Shown: piece by piece, positions 49,305-59,457 of the stretch
Position numbering within the stretch: the first letter of the stretch is position 1
Layout: the number at the start of each line of letters is the position of its first letter
Source of the DNA: Betaproteobacteria bacterium
Lineage (GTDB): Bacteria; Pseudomonadota; Gammaproteobacteria; Burkholderiales; Rhodocyclaceae
DNA length: 64,000 nt
Reading direction: 5' to 3'
NCBI GenBank assembly: GCA_009782565.1
Contig: WRIU01000001.1
Span: 321,711-385,710 of the forward strand
Notes under the pieces: model-generated
Told to the model about the DNA's origin: nothing
Databases searched by the model: none
The model's input: the letters and a program-made list of their open reading frames with translations, nothing else
Translations under genes and position numbers: made by a program

Positions 49305-50387
49305 ATGAAGTTTACGCGCATACCGATGCCCTACGCCAAGGTGCTCATCGTAGACGACGTGCCAACCAATCTCGACGTCGCCAAGGGCATCCTGAAACCT
49401 TACAGAATGCAGGTCGATTGCGTTACCAGCGGCATAGAAGCGGTCGAACGCATGCGAAATCCCATGGTCAGGTACGATGCCATTTTCATGGACTACATGA
49501 TGCCGGAGATGAACGGCATAGAAACCGCCCGTATCATCCGTGAAGAGGTCGATAGCGATTACGCCAGGAGCATTCCCATCATCGCCCTGACAGCGGACTC
49601 TGACGTTGGCAGCGAAGAAATGTTTTTGGGAAAAGGCTTCCAGGCGTTTCTGAGCAAACCCATAAATGCCATGAGGATGGACAGCATCCTCCACCAGTGG
49701 GTAGGTGACGAGAAACGCGAGCCTTTCGCCAACTCCGCATCCATGCACAACGCCGAAGCAGAACCCGGCAAAACCAGCCAGATTGCCGAGGAAGAAACGC
49801 CCAGGATCGAAGGCATCGACTGGCAAGCCGGCCTGGACTACTTTGCCGGGAACAGGAACGCCTATATTTCCGTCATCCGTTCGTATGTCGACAGCACATC
49901 ACGCATCATCGCCAAAATATGCAGTGTCACCAAAGAAACACTTGCCGATTACGCGATCCACGTCCACGGCATTAAAGGCAGCAGTTACGGCATCAAAGCC
50001 CACGGAATCGGCAAACAGGCCGAAGAACTGGAACATGCCGCCAAGGCGGGCGATTTCCAGCTTGTGAGCCAAAACACCCCGCTTTTCGTCGAGAACGCCG
50101 AAAAGCTCCTGGATGCTCTTTCCAGCCTGCTCAAGCCCGATACGCCAGACACAAAACCAGTCAAGTACGCGCCCAATGAGAGCCTACTGGATCAAATGGA
50201 AGAAGCGGCTGCAAATTTCAAAATCGACGAACTGGAAGACATCATGAAATCGCTTGAATGTTTCAAATACGAAACACAAGCGGAATTAATCGTCTGGCTA
50301 CATGAAAAAGTCAATCAAATGGAATTTTTACCCATACATGAACGGCTCGCGCAACGGAAGCAAGAAATTTCAGAGGGCGCAAAATGA
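49305..50387 (+). CDS. Response regulator with Hpt domain
   Basis: VLIVDDVPTNLDVAKGIL...FMDYMMPEMNGIE; Hpt VHGIKGSSYGI. Confidence 0.88.
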   Translation: MKFTRIPMPYAKVLIVDDVPTNLDVAKGILKPYRMQVDCVTSGIEAVERMRNPMVRYDAIFMDYMMPEMNGIETARIIREEVDSDYARSIPIIALTADSDVGSEEMFLGKGFQAFLSKPINAMRMDSILHQWVGDEKREPFANSASMHNAEAEPGKTSQIAEEETPRIEGIDWQAGLDYFAGNRNAYISVIRSYVDSTSRIIAKICSVTKETLADYAIHVHGIKGSSYGIKAHGIGKQAEELEHAAKAGDFQLVSQNTPLFVENAEKLLDALSSLLKPDTPDTKPVKYAPNESLLDQMEEAAANFKIDELEDIMKSLECFKYETQAELIVWLHEKVNQMEFLPIHERLAQRKQEISEGAK

Positions 50388-51520
50388 CGGGACAACGCAC
50401 ACCTGCCTCCTCCCGGCAGACCATCGTAATCGTCGACGACAATGTGACCACCCTGAAGATCGCCCGCAATACTCTCCACGGTCACTACGAAACCTATGCG
50501 CTGCCTTCGGGTACGGTCTTGTTCAATTTACTGGAAAAGATTACCCCCGACCTCATCCTGCTCGACATTGAAATGCCCGAAATCAGTGGCTATGAAGCTA
50601 TCAGAAAATTAAAGGCCGATGAACGCTTGTCAGAAATCCCGGTTATTTTCGTAACCTCCCGGTACGACGAAGGCAGCGAACTGGAAGGGCTTTCGTTGGG
50701 CGCAATCGACTACATCACCAAACCGTTCTCCCCGGCACTGCTGCTGCGCCGGATCAAGAACCACCTGCTCATTGCAGCCCAGGAAAAGGAACTGAAAAGT
50801 TTTAATAGCAACCTGATGCAAAAGGTGGATCAAAAAGCTAAACAAATTATCCAGATGCAATTCGCCATTCTGAATGTCGTAGCAGAACTGGTCGAATTCC
50901 GTGACCGAAAAACTGGAGGCCATATTGCGCGTACACAGCAATACCTAGACCTCTTGGTCAAGAAAATGCTGAAAAATGGCGTATATCTCGAAGAAATTTC
51001 GTCCTGGGATTTGACTTTCCTGATTCCCTCCGCACAACTTCACGATGTAGGCAAAATCGCCATTAGCGACACCATTTTGAATAAACCCGGAAAACTGACG
51101 CCGGAAGAATTCGAGATCATGAAAACGCACGCTACGCGCGGCGTAGACGCGATCGAAAGAATCGAGCATGAAACCCACGAAGACAGTTTTCTCTACCATG
51201 CCAAGCGTTTCGCCGGCTACCACCACGAAAAATGGGATGGCTCCGGCTATCCGCATGGACTGTCCGGCAAGGATATTCCCCTGCAAGGCCGATTGATGGC
51301 TATTGCCGATGTTTATGACGCATTGATTTCCGCTCGCCCCTATAAGGAAGAAATGCCGCTCGACATGGCAAGGTCGATTATCCTGGACGGTAACGGCAAA
51401 CACTTCGATCCGATGCTCATCGACGTCTTCCGCGATGTGGCCGATGGTTTTGAAGAAATTGCCACAACCAGCCGCAACCAAGGCGATTCCTTTATTTTCA
51501 AGTGGGCGGGGTCAGCATGA
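50384..51520 (+). CDS. REC-HD-GYP response regulator (putative c-di-GMP phosphodiesterase)
   Basis: VIVDDNVTTL; AQLHDVGKIAISD; HHEKWDGSGYPHGLSGKDIPL. Confidence 0.93.
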   Translation: MTGQRTPASSRQTIVIVDDNVTTLKIARNTLHGHYETYALPSGTVLFNLLEKITPDLILLDIEMPEISGYEAIRKLKADERLSEIPVIFVTSRYDEGSELEGLSLGAIDYITKPFSPALLLRRIKNHLLIAAQEKELKSFNSNLMQKVDQKAKQIIQMQFAILNVVAELVEFRDRKTGGHIARTQQYLDLLVKKMLKNGVYLEEISSWDLTFLIPSAQLHDVGKIAISDTILNKPGKLTPEEFEIMKTHATRGVDAIERIEHETHEDSFLYHAKRFAGYHHEKWDGSGYPHGLSGKDIPLQGRLMAIADVYDALISARPYKEEMPLDMARSIILDGNGKHFDPMLIDVFRDVADGFEEIATTSRNQGDSFIFKWAGSA

Positions 51521-51590
51521 ATGTGAACGTTAATGCCTCATGCCCCTGGGCTTTGCGCCCCACCCCAACTGGAATCGGAGCCGATGCGCG

Positions 51591-52565
51591 TCAGTCTTCG
51601 TCGTTGATGATCTGAAAACTGAACGTCGTCACAGAGGCAGCTTCCCCGGGGGCTACCCCCAGGCCGATCATGCCCTGTCCGTGCAGTACGCAATTATCGC
51701 GTTTCAGGATTACCAGCTTGGCCTCGCGGCCAAATTTCACCCAGGTTCCATTGGTACTGAAATCGGTCAGTGTGCACTGTCCGCCGACCCACTCGATACG
51801 GGCATGCCGCCGCGACACCCGCCTGTCGTCGATGACCAGCCCGCAACTTTCGCTACGCCCGATGACGAGCGCGCCATCCGTAGGTAAAAGCTGCTCATGC
51901 CGGCCATCGGTCACCTCAATGTCGGCCCTTTGCGTCGAGGCAGTGCCCAGGCGTTCATCGAGCAGATTGAGCGGGCCAGTGATCGTGGTTTCGGCCGTGT
52001 GCCTCCAATCGAACCGCCACACCTTGAACAGGCCGGTCTTACCCTTGATGGCGAGACGGTCAATGCCCGTGCAAAGTATGCGCTTCGCTTCGGGCAAGCG
52101 GGTGTACAAGGATTCGCCGAGAAGAATCTCGTTGGATTCAGCGCGGTCGCCGAGACGAGCCGCGACATTGACCGCATCGCCGTAACAATCTCCGCGCTGT
52201 TCGATGACAGAACCGAATTCAATCCCGACCTTGAGCCCCAGTGGCGTATTCGTACTGTCGATATGCTCCATATTGCATTCGTAGAGCACGTCACGGGTAT
52301 GGGAAGCGGCTTCGACAGCCTCATCGCTTTGATCGAACAATACCAGCAGGCCATCGCCAAGAAATTTGACGACATGCCCACCTGCCTGTGTGAAATGCTT
52401 GCCAAGCATCTGGGTACAACGAGTAACAACTTGGGTTGCAATGGTATTTCCCTGAGACTCAAACAGCTTTGTGCTGCCGGTCAAATCGGCAAACACAACT
52501 GCCTTATCTGCCTGTTCAGGGATTTTCAGCGCACTACCCTCATCTTCATCCGCTGCCATTTCCAT
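51591..52565 (-). CDS. Class III adenylate/guanylate cyclase with C-terminal FHA domain
   Basis: FADLTGSTKLFESQGN, VKFLGDGLLVLFD, YGDAVNVAARL; FHA VIGRSESCGLVIDDRRVSRRHARIEW...FSTNGTWVK. Confidence 0.92.
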   Translation of the reverse strand: MEMAADEDEGSALKIPEQADKAVVFADLTGSTKLFESQGNTIATQVVTRCTQMLGKHFTQAGGHVVKFLGDGLLVLFDQSDEAVEAASHTRDVLYECNMEHIDSTNTPLGLKVGIEFGSVIEQRGDCYGDAVNVAARLGDRAESNEILLGESLYTRLPEAKRILCTGIDRLAIKGKTGLFKVWRFDWRHTAETTITGPLNLLDERLGTASTQRADIEVTDGRHEQLLPTDGALVIGRSESCGLVIDDRRVSRRHARIEWVGGQCTLTDFSTNGTWVKFGREAKLVILKRDNCVLHGQGMIGLGVAPGEAASVTTFSFQIINDED

Positions 52566-52650
52566 TGAACCCCTAATACCGACGTTGGTATTCTAGCACC
52601 TCAATTCGATACCTGTCCTCTTCCTATCCGGAAAAGAAAAACTCATCTGC

Positions 52651-53904
52651 TCAATCCAGGGAGGGCAATTCGATCCGGCTGCCGGTACTATATTGATAAT
52701 CGCGGAATACATGCTCGACACTCAGCAAACGGTAGCCACCATCCGGCTCTCGCAAACTGGTTTCTTTGAGACGCCACGTATAGTGACCGCACGTCCAACA
52801 ATGGAAATTTCGCATATGTGTGCACAGGCAGGTTTTATCCCATATCTTGAATTTTTGTCCTGCCGGTAATTTCGCATTTTCACGTTCCCAGCTTTCCGCA
52901 TATTGGCAATGCCCGGAAGAGTCGAGCAAGTAGCCAAATGCTTCGCAATTTGGGCGCACACCGCTGCCAAGCGCGGGGCACCCTTTAAGCATCCGCATCG
53001 GATAACCGGTCGGCGAGGTATTGTTGACTTCGATCTGCTCTTCGGTTGCCTGGAAATAAGCCTGTTTCACATTATCCGGCAACCCGCATTCCCGCGTGAC
53101 GGTAAAACGGGTCGCCACTTGCACGGCAGATGCGCCCTGCTCCAGAAACGCCACCGCGTCACCACCCGTGAAAATTCCCCCGGCAGGAATCAACGGAATA
53201 TCGAGTTTCTCTGCGCGCAGCCAATCCCGGATTTCCGCCAGGATAGCCACGAGGTCATATTGCGCCCAATCTTCCCCGAAACCGAGATGCCCGCCAGCCA
53301 GAGGCCCTTCGACAACGATGTAATCGGGCAGCCTGCCACTTCCACGCGCGTTTTTCTTCAGGAAAAGCTGAAGCGCGCGCAGGGACGAAACAATGATACC
53401 GAGCTTAACGTCGTGGAACCTCGGATGATCCTCGATCAGCGCGAATGAACCCAGATGCAGGCCAGCCGCCAAGGTAATGCCGTCGATGCCCGCATCCATC
53501 GCTGAACGCAACCTGACCCGCAAGGTTTCGCGCGGGCTGTTCATGGTCAGCTTTTCCATGCAGTTCACGAACACCAGCCCTGGGCCGCGCTTGGCTTCCA
53601 TTGTGCTGCCGACATGCAGCCGCGTCGCCTCGGCAAGCAGGCCGAGATCGAATTGCGCGACCGACTTGTCGAAATTGCCGACGTTGAACTTGTACTGTTT
53701 AAGCCGATCCTTGACGTAGTGCGTGTGAAAATGCCGGTCGGTGACGGTATGCACCATCGCGTCCGAAATATGGCCGATGCCGCCCAGGCGCGCCACCTCA
53801 ATAGCCAGCGCGGAAGTCGAAATATCGACCCCCATGCCGCCCACCACGATCGGTATCAGTTCGTTTGAGCCGAGCCGCAGGCGGAAATCATCAACACGCT
53901 TCAT
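52651..53904 (-). CDS. Nitronate monooxygenase-like flavoprotein with Cys-rich C-terminus
   Basis: PIVVGGMGVDISTSALAIEVARLGGIGHI; AGGIFTGGDAVAFLEQGASAVQVATRF; CLCTHMRNFHCWTCGH. Confidence 0.85.
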   Translation of the reverse strand: MKRVDDFRLRLGSNELIPIVVGGMGVDISTSALAIEVARLGGIGHISDAMVHTVTDRHFHTHYVKDRLKQYKFNVGNFDKSVAQFDLGLLAEATRLHVGSTMEAKRGPGLVFVNCMEKLTMNSPRETLRVRLRSAMDAGIDGITLAAGLHLGSFALIEDHPRFHDVKLGIIVSSLRALQLFLKKNARGSGRLPDYIVVEGPLAGGHLGFGEDWAQYDLVAILAEIRDWLRAEKLDIPLIPAGGIFTGGDAVAFLEQGASAVQVATRFTVTRECGLPDNVKQAYFQATEEQIEVNNTSPTGYPMRMLKGCPALGSGVRPNCEAFGYLLDSSGHCQYAESWERENAKLPAGQKFKIWDKTCLCTHMRNFHCWTCGHYTWRLKETSLREPDGGYRLLSVEHVFRDYQYSTGSRIELPSLD

Positions 53905-53986
53905 TAGCCATATCCGTTTTGACGCAATTTACTATTATCACCTACTGCTGCGTTCAGCGCACCACGGCATCGTTTTCGCCCGCGCA

Positions 53987-55831
53987 TCACTCGACCGTAA
54001 CGCTTTTGGCGAGATTGCGCGGCTTGTCGACATCCGTACCCCGCACCAAAGCCACATGGTAGGCAAGTAACTGCAACGGGACAACGTGCAGCACAGGGGA
54101 TAACATGCCGTAATGCTCAGGCATTCGCATGATGTGTATGCCTTCAGAGATAGCAATTCCGCAATCGGCATCGGCAAACACGTAAAGCTCCCCCCCCCTG
54201 GCGCGTACTTCCTGCAAATTGGATTTGAGTTTTTCAAGTAAATCATCGGCGGGTGACACCGCGATGACCGGCATCCGTTCATCGACAAGCGCAAGCGGCC
54301 CATGCTTGAGTTCACCGGCAGCATACGCCTCCGCGTGAATATAGGAAATTTCCTTGAGTTTGAGCGCACCTTCCATCGCAATCGGCCAATGCTGGCCGCG
54401 CCCAAGGAAAAGCGTGTGCTCCTTGTTCGCAAAACGCTGTGCCCATCGTTCGATTTCTGGTTCGAGTTCGAGCACTTTTTGTACCGCAGCCGGTAAATGG
54501 CACAACGCGGTCAGGTGTGTTTTTTCCTCGTCCCCGGAAAGGCGCCCGTTGCGTTTAGCCAGCACCAAGGACAACAAAGCGAATGTCACAAGTTGCGTCG
54601 TAAATGCCTTGGTCGAAGCCACACCGATTTCAGGCCCCGCGTGGGTAATGAACCGCAGAGCCGCTTCGCGCACGATGGAGGACTCCGGCACGTTGCAGAT
54701 TGCCAATGTGCGTTCCATCCCCAGTTCGCGCGTGTATTTAAGCGCGGCCAGCGTATCAGCCGTCTCACCTGACTGGGACACCGCCACAACCAGCGTGTCG
54801 GGGTCGGCTACCGGCTTGCGGTAACGGTATTCGCTGGCAATTTCCACCGAAACGGGCAGCCCCGCAAGCGATTCCAGCCAGTAACGCGCGACCAGCCCGG
54901 CGTGATAGCTGGTTCCGCAAGCCAGAATCTGTACCCGGCGCACCCCGGCGAAGAGTTCCCCCGCCTGCGCGCCAAAAATCCCCTCCGGAACCGAATGGCT
55001 CCCCAAGACCAGTCCCAGCGTATTCGAGATCGCCTGCGGCTGCTCGAAGATTTCCTTCTGCATGAAATGGCGGTATGGACCCAATTCCAAGGCTTCTGGC
55101 ACGAGGCCGGAAAGATGCGCCTGACGTTCCACTGGCTCGCCTCCCGCGCGCACGATACGGGCGGACTCGCGGGTAAGCTCGGCAATGTCGCCTTCTTCCA
55201 GATAGATCACCTTGCGCGTCACCTGGAGCAGCGCCGCGACATCGGAAGCCGCGTACATACCATCCTCGCCGATACCCAACAGCAGGGGCGCGCCGTGCCG
55301 CGCCACGACCGCCCGCGCAGGATCGGAGTCCCCGATCACGCCAATCGCGTAAGCGCCTTCCAACTCGCTGACCGCCAGACGCACAGCTTCAAACAGATCA
55401 GGCGCGGTTTGCCGTTTGTGATGGATCAGATGGGCGATGGCCTCGGTGTCAGTATCGGAGGCAAACACATAGCCATGTGCCTGCAAACCGGCCCGGATCG
55501 ACTCGTAATTTTCGATGATGCCGTTATGCACTACGGCCACCCCCGCCGACAGATGCGGATGGGCATTGCGCTCCGACGGCGCGCCATGCGTCGCCCAGCG
55601 CGTATGGGCAATGCCGAGGCAAGCCGACAGGCGGCTCGACTCGACCCGCGCCGCCAGTTCGGCGACACGGCCACAAGCCCGCAAGCGGACGAGCTTGCCG
55701 GAATCTTCACCCCCATCACCGATCACAGCCAACCCGGCAGAATCGTAACCACGATATTCGAGCCTGCCCAATCCCTCGATGAGCACGGGGACGATATTAC
55801 GGGTAGCGATAGCAACAACGATGCCGCACAT
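53987..55831 (-). CDS. glmS: Glutamine-fructose-6-phosphate aminotransferase
   Basis: [36 protein letters not shown] domains; C-terminal LAKSVTVE. Confidence 0.97.
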   Translation of the reverse strand: MCGIVVAIATRNIVPVLIEGLGRLEYRGYDSAGLAVIGDGGEDSGKLVRLRACGRVAELAARVESSRLSACLGIAHTRWATHGAPSERNAHPHLSAGVAVVHNGIIENYESIRAGLQAHGYVFASDTDTEAIAHLIHHKRQTAPDLFEAVRLAVSELEGAYAIGVIGDSDPARAVVARHGAPLLLGIGEDGMYAASDVAALLQVTRKVIYLEEGDIAELTRESARIVRAGGEPVERQAHLSGLVPEALELGPYRHFMQKEIFEQPQAISNTLGLVLGSHSVPEGIFGAQAGELFAGVRRVQILACGTSYHAGLVARYWLESLAGLPVSVEIASEYRYRKPVADPDTLVVAVSQSGETADTLAALKYTRELGMERTLAICNVPESSIVREAALRFITHAGPEIGVASTKAFTTQLVTFALLSLVLAKRNGRLSGDEEKTHLTALCHLPAAVQKVLELEPEIERWAQRFANKEHTLFLGRGQHWPIAMEGALKLKEISYIHAEAYAAGELKHGPLALVDERMPVIAVSPADDLLEKLKSNLQEVRARGGELYVFADADCGIAISEGIHIMRMPEHYGMLSPVLHVVPLQLLAYHVALVRGTDVDKPRNLAKSVTVE

Positions 55832-55855
55832 GCGGTTCTCTCTCCAATGAGCGGG

Positions 55856-57217
55856 TCAACCGCCCTTTTTAGTGGGGCGTGTCCAGCCCGTGTAACTTTG
55901 CTGCCGGGCGCGCGACACCGTGAGTTGATCGGGCGGTGCGTCGCGCGTGAGCGTCGTGCCCGCCCCAAGCGTCGCGCCACGGCCAACCCGCACGGGCGCA
56001 ACCAGTTGGGTATCGGAACCAATGAATACATCGTCGCCGATTTCGGTACGATATTTGTTGGCTCCATCGTAATTGCATGTAATGGTTCCCGCGCCGATGT
56101 TGACCCGCGCACCCACATCGGCATCGCCAATATACGATAGATGATTGGCCTTGGAATCTTCGGCGATATGGCTGTTCTTGATCTCGACGAAATTGCCGAT
56201 ATGCACGCCGTCGGCAAGCATGGTTCCAGGCCGGGTACGGGCAAATGGCCCGAGCACGCAATCCTGCCCCGTCACTGTGCCATCGAGGTGCGAAAACGGC
56301 GCCACGCGCGTCCCGCTGCCGATCTGGACATCGCGGAGCACGCAATTCGCGCCCACGACAACACCATCGCCCAATTCGACCTGCCCCTCGAATACGCAAT
56401 TGACATCAATCTCGACATCGCGCCCGCAGAGAAGCTCTCCGCGCACATCGAGCCGCGCCGGGTCAATGAGCGTCACCCCGGCATCCATGAGTTCGCGCGC
56501 CTTTGCTGCCTGGAACATCCGTTCAAGGGCGGCCAGTTGCGCCTTGCTGTTTACGCCGAGAGTCTCGGTGGCATCATCGGGCGCGACGGTGGCGATTTCC
56601 ACGCCATCGCCAACCGCAAGGCCGATGATGTCGGTCAGGTAATACTCGCCTTGGGCGTTATCGTTGCCGATGCGCCCCAGCCAGTCGCGCAACCTGTCCG
56701 CAGGCGCGACGAGGATGCCGGTATTGATCTCGCGCACACGGCGCTCGTCGGACGTTGCATCCTTCTCTTCGACGATGCGCGTCACCCGACCCGCGCCATC
56801 GCGCAGGATGCGACCATAGCCTGCCGGGTCATCCAACTCGACCGTCAGCAAGGCCAGCCGATCCTGTCCCGCTGCGTCCATCAGGCGCGCAAGCGTGGGT
56901 GTGCTGATCAGGGGCACATCGCCGTAAAGCACCAGTACCCTCGATCCAGCGGACAAATACGGCACTGCCTGTTGTACCGCGTGCCCCGTCCCAAGTTGCA
57001 GGCTTTGCTCTGCCCAAACGAGATCAGGCGCATCGAGCCGCACGCGCACCGTCTCGCCTCCATGGCCGTAGACGACACAAATCCGTCGCGCCCCAAGCAT
57101 GCGGGCGCTCGCCAGCACATGTGCAAGCAAGGGCCGACCTGCGAGGGGTTGCAATACTTTGGGTAAAGCCGAGCGCATGCGTTTGCCCTGCCCGGCAGCG
57201 AGAATCACGACTTCCAT
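55856..57217 (-). CDS. glmU: Bifunctional UDP-N-acetylglucosamine pyrophosphorylase/acetyltransferase
   Basis: [28 protein letters not shown]; left-handed beta-helix C-terminus. Confidence 0.97.
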   Translation of the reverse strand: MEVVILAAGQGKRMRSALPKVLQPLAGRPLLAHVLASARMLGARRICVVYGHGGETVRVRLDAPDLVWAEQSLQLGTGHAVQQAVPYLSAGSRVLVLYGDVPLISTPTLARLMDAAGQDRLALLTVELDDPAGYGRILRDGAGRVTRIVEEKDATSDERRVREINTGILVAPADRLRDWLGRIGNDNAQGEYYLTDIIGLAVGDGVEIATVAPDDATETLGVNSKAQLAALERMFQAAKARELMDAGVTLIDPARLDVRGELLCGRDVEIDVNCVFEGQVELGDGVVVGANCVLRDVQIGSGTRVAPFSHLDGTVTGQDCVLGPFARTRPGTMLADGVHIGNFVEIKNSHIAEDSKANHLSYIGDADVGARVNIGAGTITCNYDGANKYRTEIGDDVFIGSDTQLVAPVRVGRGATLGAGTTLTRDAPPDQLTVSRARQQSYTGWTRPTKKGG

Positions 57218-57434
57218 GAGTTTTCCACGGGAAAAAACTTTTTAAGTTTATCACTTGGGAAACCTGACTGAGTACCGATACGCATCCCCTCTCCCCACCT
57301 GGATAGCTCAAAATGCTTGTACGAAAAATGCCTGTACAAAAATGACCCATATCAATTTTTTAACAATCCGAACGGCTTTCCGGTATGCTGGTGGGCAGCA
57401 CCATACCAGGGAACCCCTGCACAACCCCTTTTGA

Positions 57435-57510
57435 TGGATTGCTTCGTCACTTCGCTCCTCGCAATGACGGATAAAAATGGGTGTCATTGCGAGCGAAGCG
57501 AAGCAATCCA
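57435..57510. repeat. GTCATTGCGAGCGAAGCGAAGCAATCC-type inverted repeat
   Basis: tggattgcttcgtcacttcgctcctcgcaatgac ... gtcattgcgagcgaagcgaagcaatcca. Confidence 0.85.
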
Positions 57511-57583
57511 AGCTTGTTCAGGGTTTTCCTAGGGGCGAAAATACCCAGTCGATCAACCATCATAAAAAGGGAGACACTTGCAC

Positions 57584-58768
57584 ATGAAATCCATTCTCGT
57601 CCTCAATGCAGGTTCATCGAGCCTGAAATTCGCCGTTTTCCCGCTGGAACCCACGCTGGCCGAACATCCCGCGCTTTCAGGCCAGATCGAAGGCATTGGA
57701 GCCACTCCCAAACTCTCCGCCAAAACATCGGACGGCAAACGTTTCAAGGAAGACGTCGGCCTCAAAGGCGACCTGACCGAACAGCACCGGGAATCTCTCT
57801 CCTACCTGTTCAGTTGGTTAGAGACCAACGCACCGGAATTAAAAATCTCCGCCGCAGGCCATCGCGTGGTGCATGGCGGAGAAGGCTACAGCGCCCCGGT
57901 CAAGCTCGACGACGCCATCCTGGCCAAACTCGAAACCCTCATCCCCCTTGCGCCGCTGCACCAGCCGCACAACCTGCGCGCGGTAAGCACCATTTTCAAA
58001 CTGCTGCCCAACGTACCCCAGGTCGCTTGCTTCGACACTGCCTTTCACCGGCATAACCCCGAAGTCGCGCAGATTTACGGCTTGCCGCGCGCACTCACAC
58101 AGGGCGGCATCAAGAGCTACGGCTTTCACGGCCTATCCTATGACTACGTTACCCGCACCCTGCCAGAGGTCATCGGGGAAAAAGCCAAGGGCGCGGTCGT
58201 CATCGCCCACCTGGGCAACGGCGCGTCGATGGCCGCCGTGCGCGACGGCGTAGGCGTAGCGACAACGATGGGCTTTTCCACCATCAACGGGCTGCTCATG
58301 GGAACACGTTGCGGCTCCATCGACCCTGGTGTGCTGCTCTATCTGATCGACCAGAAAGGCATGGACTACAAAGCACTCACCCAGTTGCTGTACAAAGATT
58401 CGGGGCTGCTGGGCGTCTCCGGGTTCAGCCAGGACATGCGTGACCTGTTGGCATCGGACGCGCCTGAAGCCCGCGAAGCGGTCGATCTCTTCTGTTACCG
58501 GATTGCCCGTGAACTGGGTTCACTGGCGGCAGCGGCAGGCGGGCTGGATGCGCTGGTCTTCACCGGCGGCATCGGCGAACACGCTGCCGCTATCCGCGAG
58601 CGTGTCTGCGCCCTCTCGGCCTGGCTTGGCATCGACATCGACCCAGCGGCCAACGGCGAAGACAAACTCCGCATCGACAGCCCAAAGAGCCGTGTCACCG
58701 TCGCCGTCGTGCCCACAAACGAAGAGGGCATGATCGCCCGCTACACTGCCGAACTTTTGAAACTGTAA
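57584..58768 (+). CDS. ackA: Acetate kinase
   Basis: MKSILVLNAGSSSLKFAVF; GHRVVHGGE; TRCGSIDPG; FTGGIGEHAAAIRE. Confidence 0.97.
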   Translation: MKSILVLNAGSSSLKFAVFPLEPTLAEHPALSGQIEGIGATPKLSAKTSDGKRFKEDVGLKGDLTEQHRESLSYLFSWLETNAPELKISAAGHRVVHGGEGYSAPVKLDDAILAKLETLIPLAPLHQPHNLRAVSTIFKLLPNVPQVACFDTAFHRHNPEVAQIYGLPRALTQGGIKSYGFHGLSYDYVTRTLPEVIGEKAKGAVVIAHLGNGASMAAVRDGVGVATTMGFSTINGLLMGTRCGSIDPGVLLYLIDQKGMDYKALTQLLYKDSGLLGVSGFSQDMRDLLASDAPEAREAVDLFCYRIARELGSLAAAAGGLDALVFTGGIGEHAAAIRERVCALSAWLGIDIDPAANGEDKLRIDSPKSRVTVAVVPTNEEGMIARYTAELLKL

Positions 58769-58789
58769 AAAGCCTTTAACGGAGGAATC

Positions 58790-59371
58790 ATGGCTTACAA
58801 AGTTCCCATCGGCATTTCCAACAAACACCTGCATCTGTCCGAGCAGGCGTTGGCGGCGCTATTCGGCGAGGGATACAAACTCACGCCGTACAAAGAACTC
58901 GTACAGCCGGGGCAATATGCCGCGCATGAACAGGTCGACATCATCGGCCCGAAGGGTTCGTTCAAAAATATCCGCATCATTGGGCCAACCCGCCCGCAGA
59001 CGCAGGTCGAAGTCTCCCTGACAGATGCGCGCGCGCTCGGCATCGAGCCGCCCGTGCGGGAATCCGGCAAGCTGCAAGGTTCTCCCGGCGTCAGGCTCGT
59101 CGGCCCCAAGGGCGAAGTCGAACTGGAGTCCGGCGCGATCGTGGCACTGCGCCACATCCACCTCTCGCCCGAACAGGCCAGGGAAGCAGGGCTTCAGGAT
59201 AAAGACCTCGTCGATGTCAAAACCAGCGGGAAAAGGCCGCTGATTTTTGAAGACGTGCTCATCCGCTCCGGTGAGGGGCACTTCCGCGAGTTTCACATCG
59301 ACACCGACGAAGCCAATGCGGCAGGTATCGCCAACAACGACGAAGCGGAAATTATCAGGAAGAAAAACTAA
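58790..59371 (+). CDS. pduL: PduL-like phosphate acyltransferase
   Basis: VPIGISNKHLHLSEQ; ALRHIHLSPEQA; GEGHFREFHIDTDEANAAG. Confidence 0.92.
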   Translation: MAYKVPIGISNKHLHLSEQALAALFGEGYKLTPYKELVQPGQYAAHEQVDIIGPKGSFKNIRIIGPTRPQTQVEVSLTDARALGIEPPVRESGKLQGSPGVRLVGPKGEVELESGAIVALRHIHLSPEQAREAGLQDKDLVDVKTSGKRPLIFEDVLIRSGEGHFREFHIDTDEANAAGIANNDEAEIIRKKN

Positions 59372-59372
59372 C

Positions 59373-59443
59373 CGTCATTGCAAGCGAAGCAATCCAGGCA
59401 TCTTTTGCTGGATTGCTTCGTCGTTGCACTCCTCGCAATGACG
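59373..59443. repeat. Second GTCATTGCRAGCGAAGCAATCC-type inverted repeat
   Basis: cgtcattgcaagcgaagcaatcca...tggattgcttcgtcgttgcactcctcgcaatgacg. Confidence 0.85.
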
Positions 59444-59457
59444 GGAACCGTATCGGT

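Noticed and set aside
54902-56140. 412 aa ORF antisense to glmS
   Set aside because: Shadow ORF; glmS and glmU are clear on the minus strand
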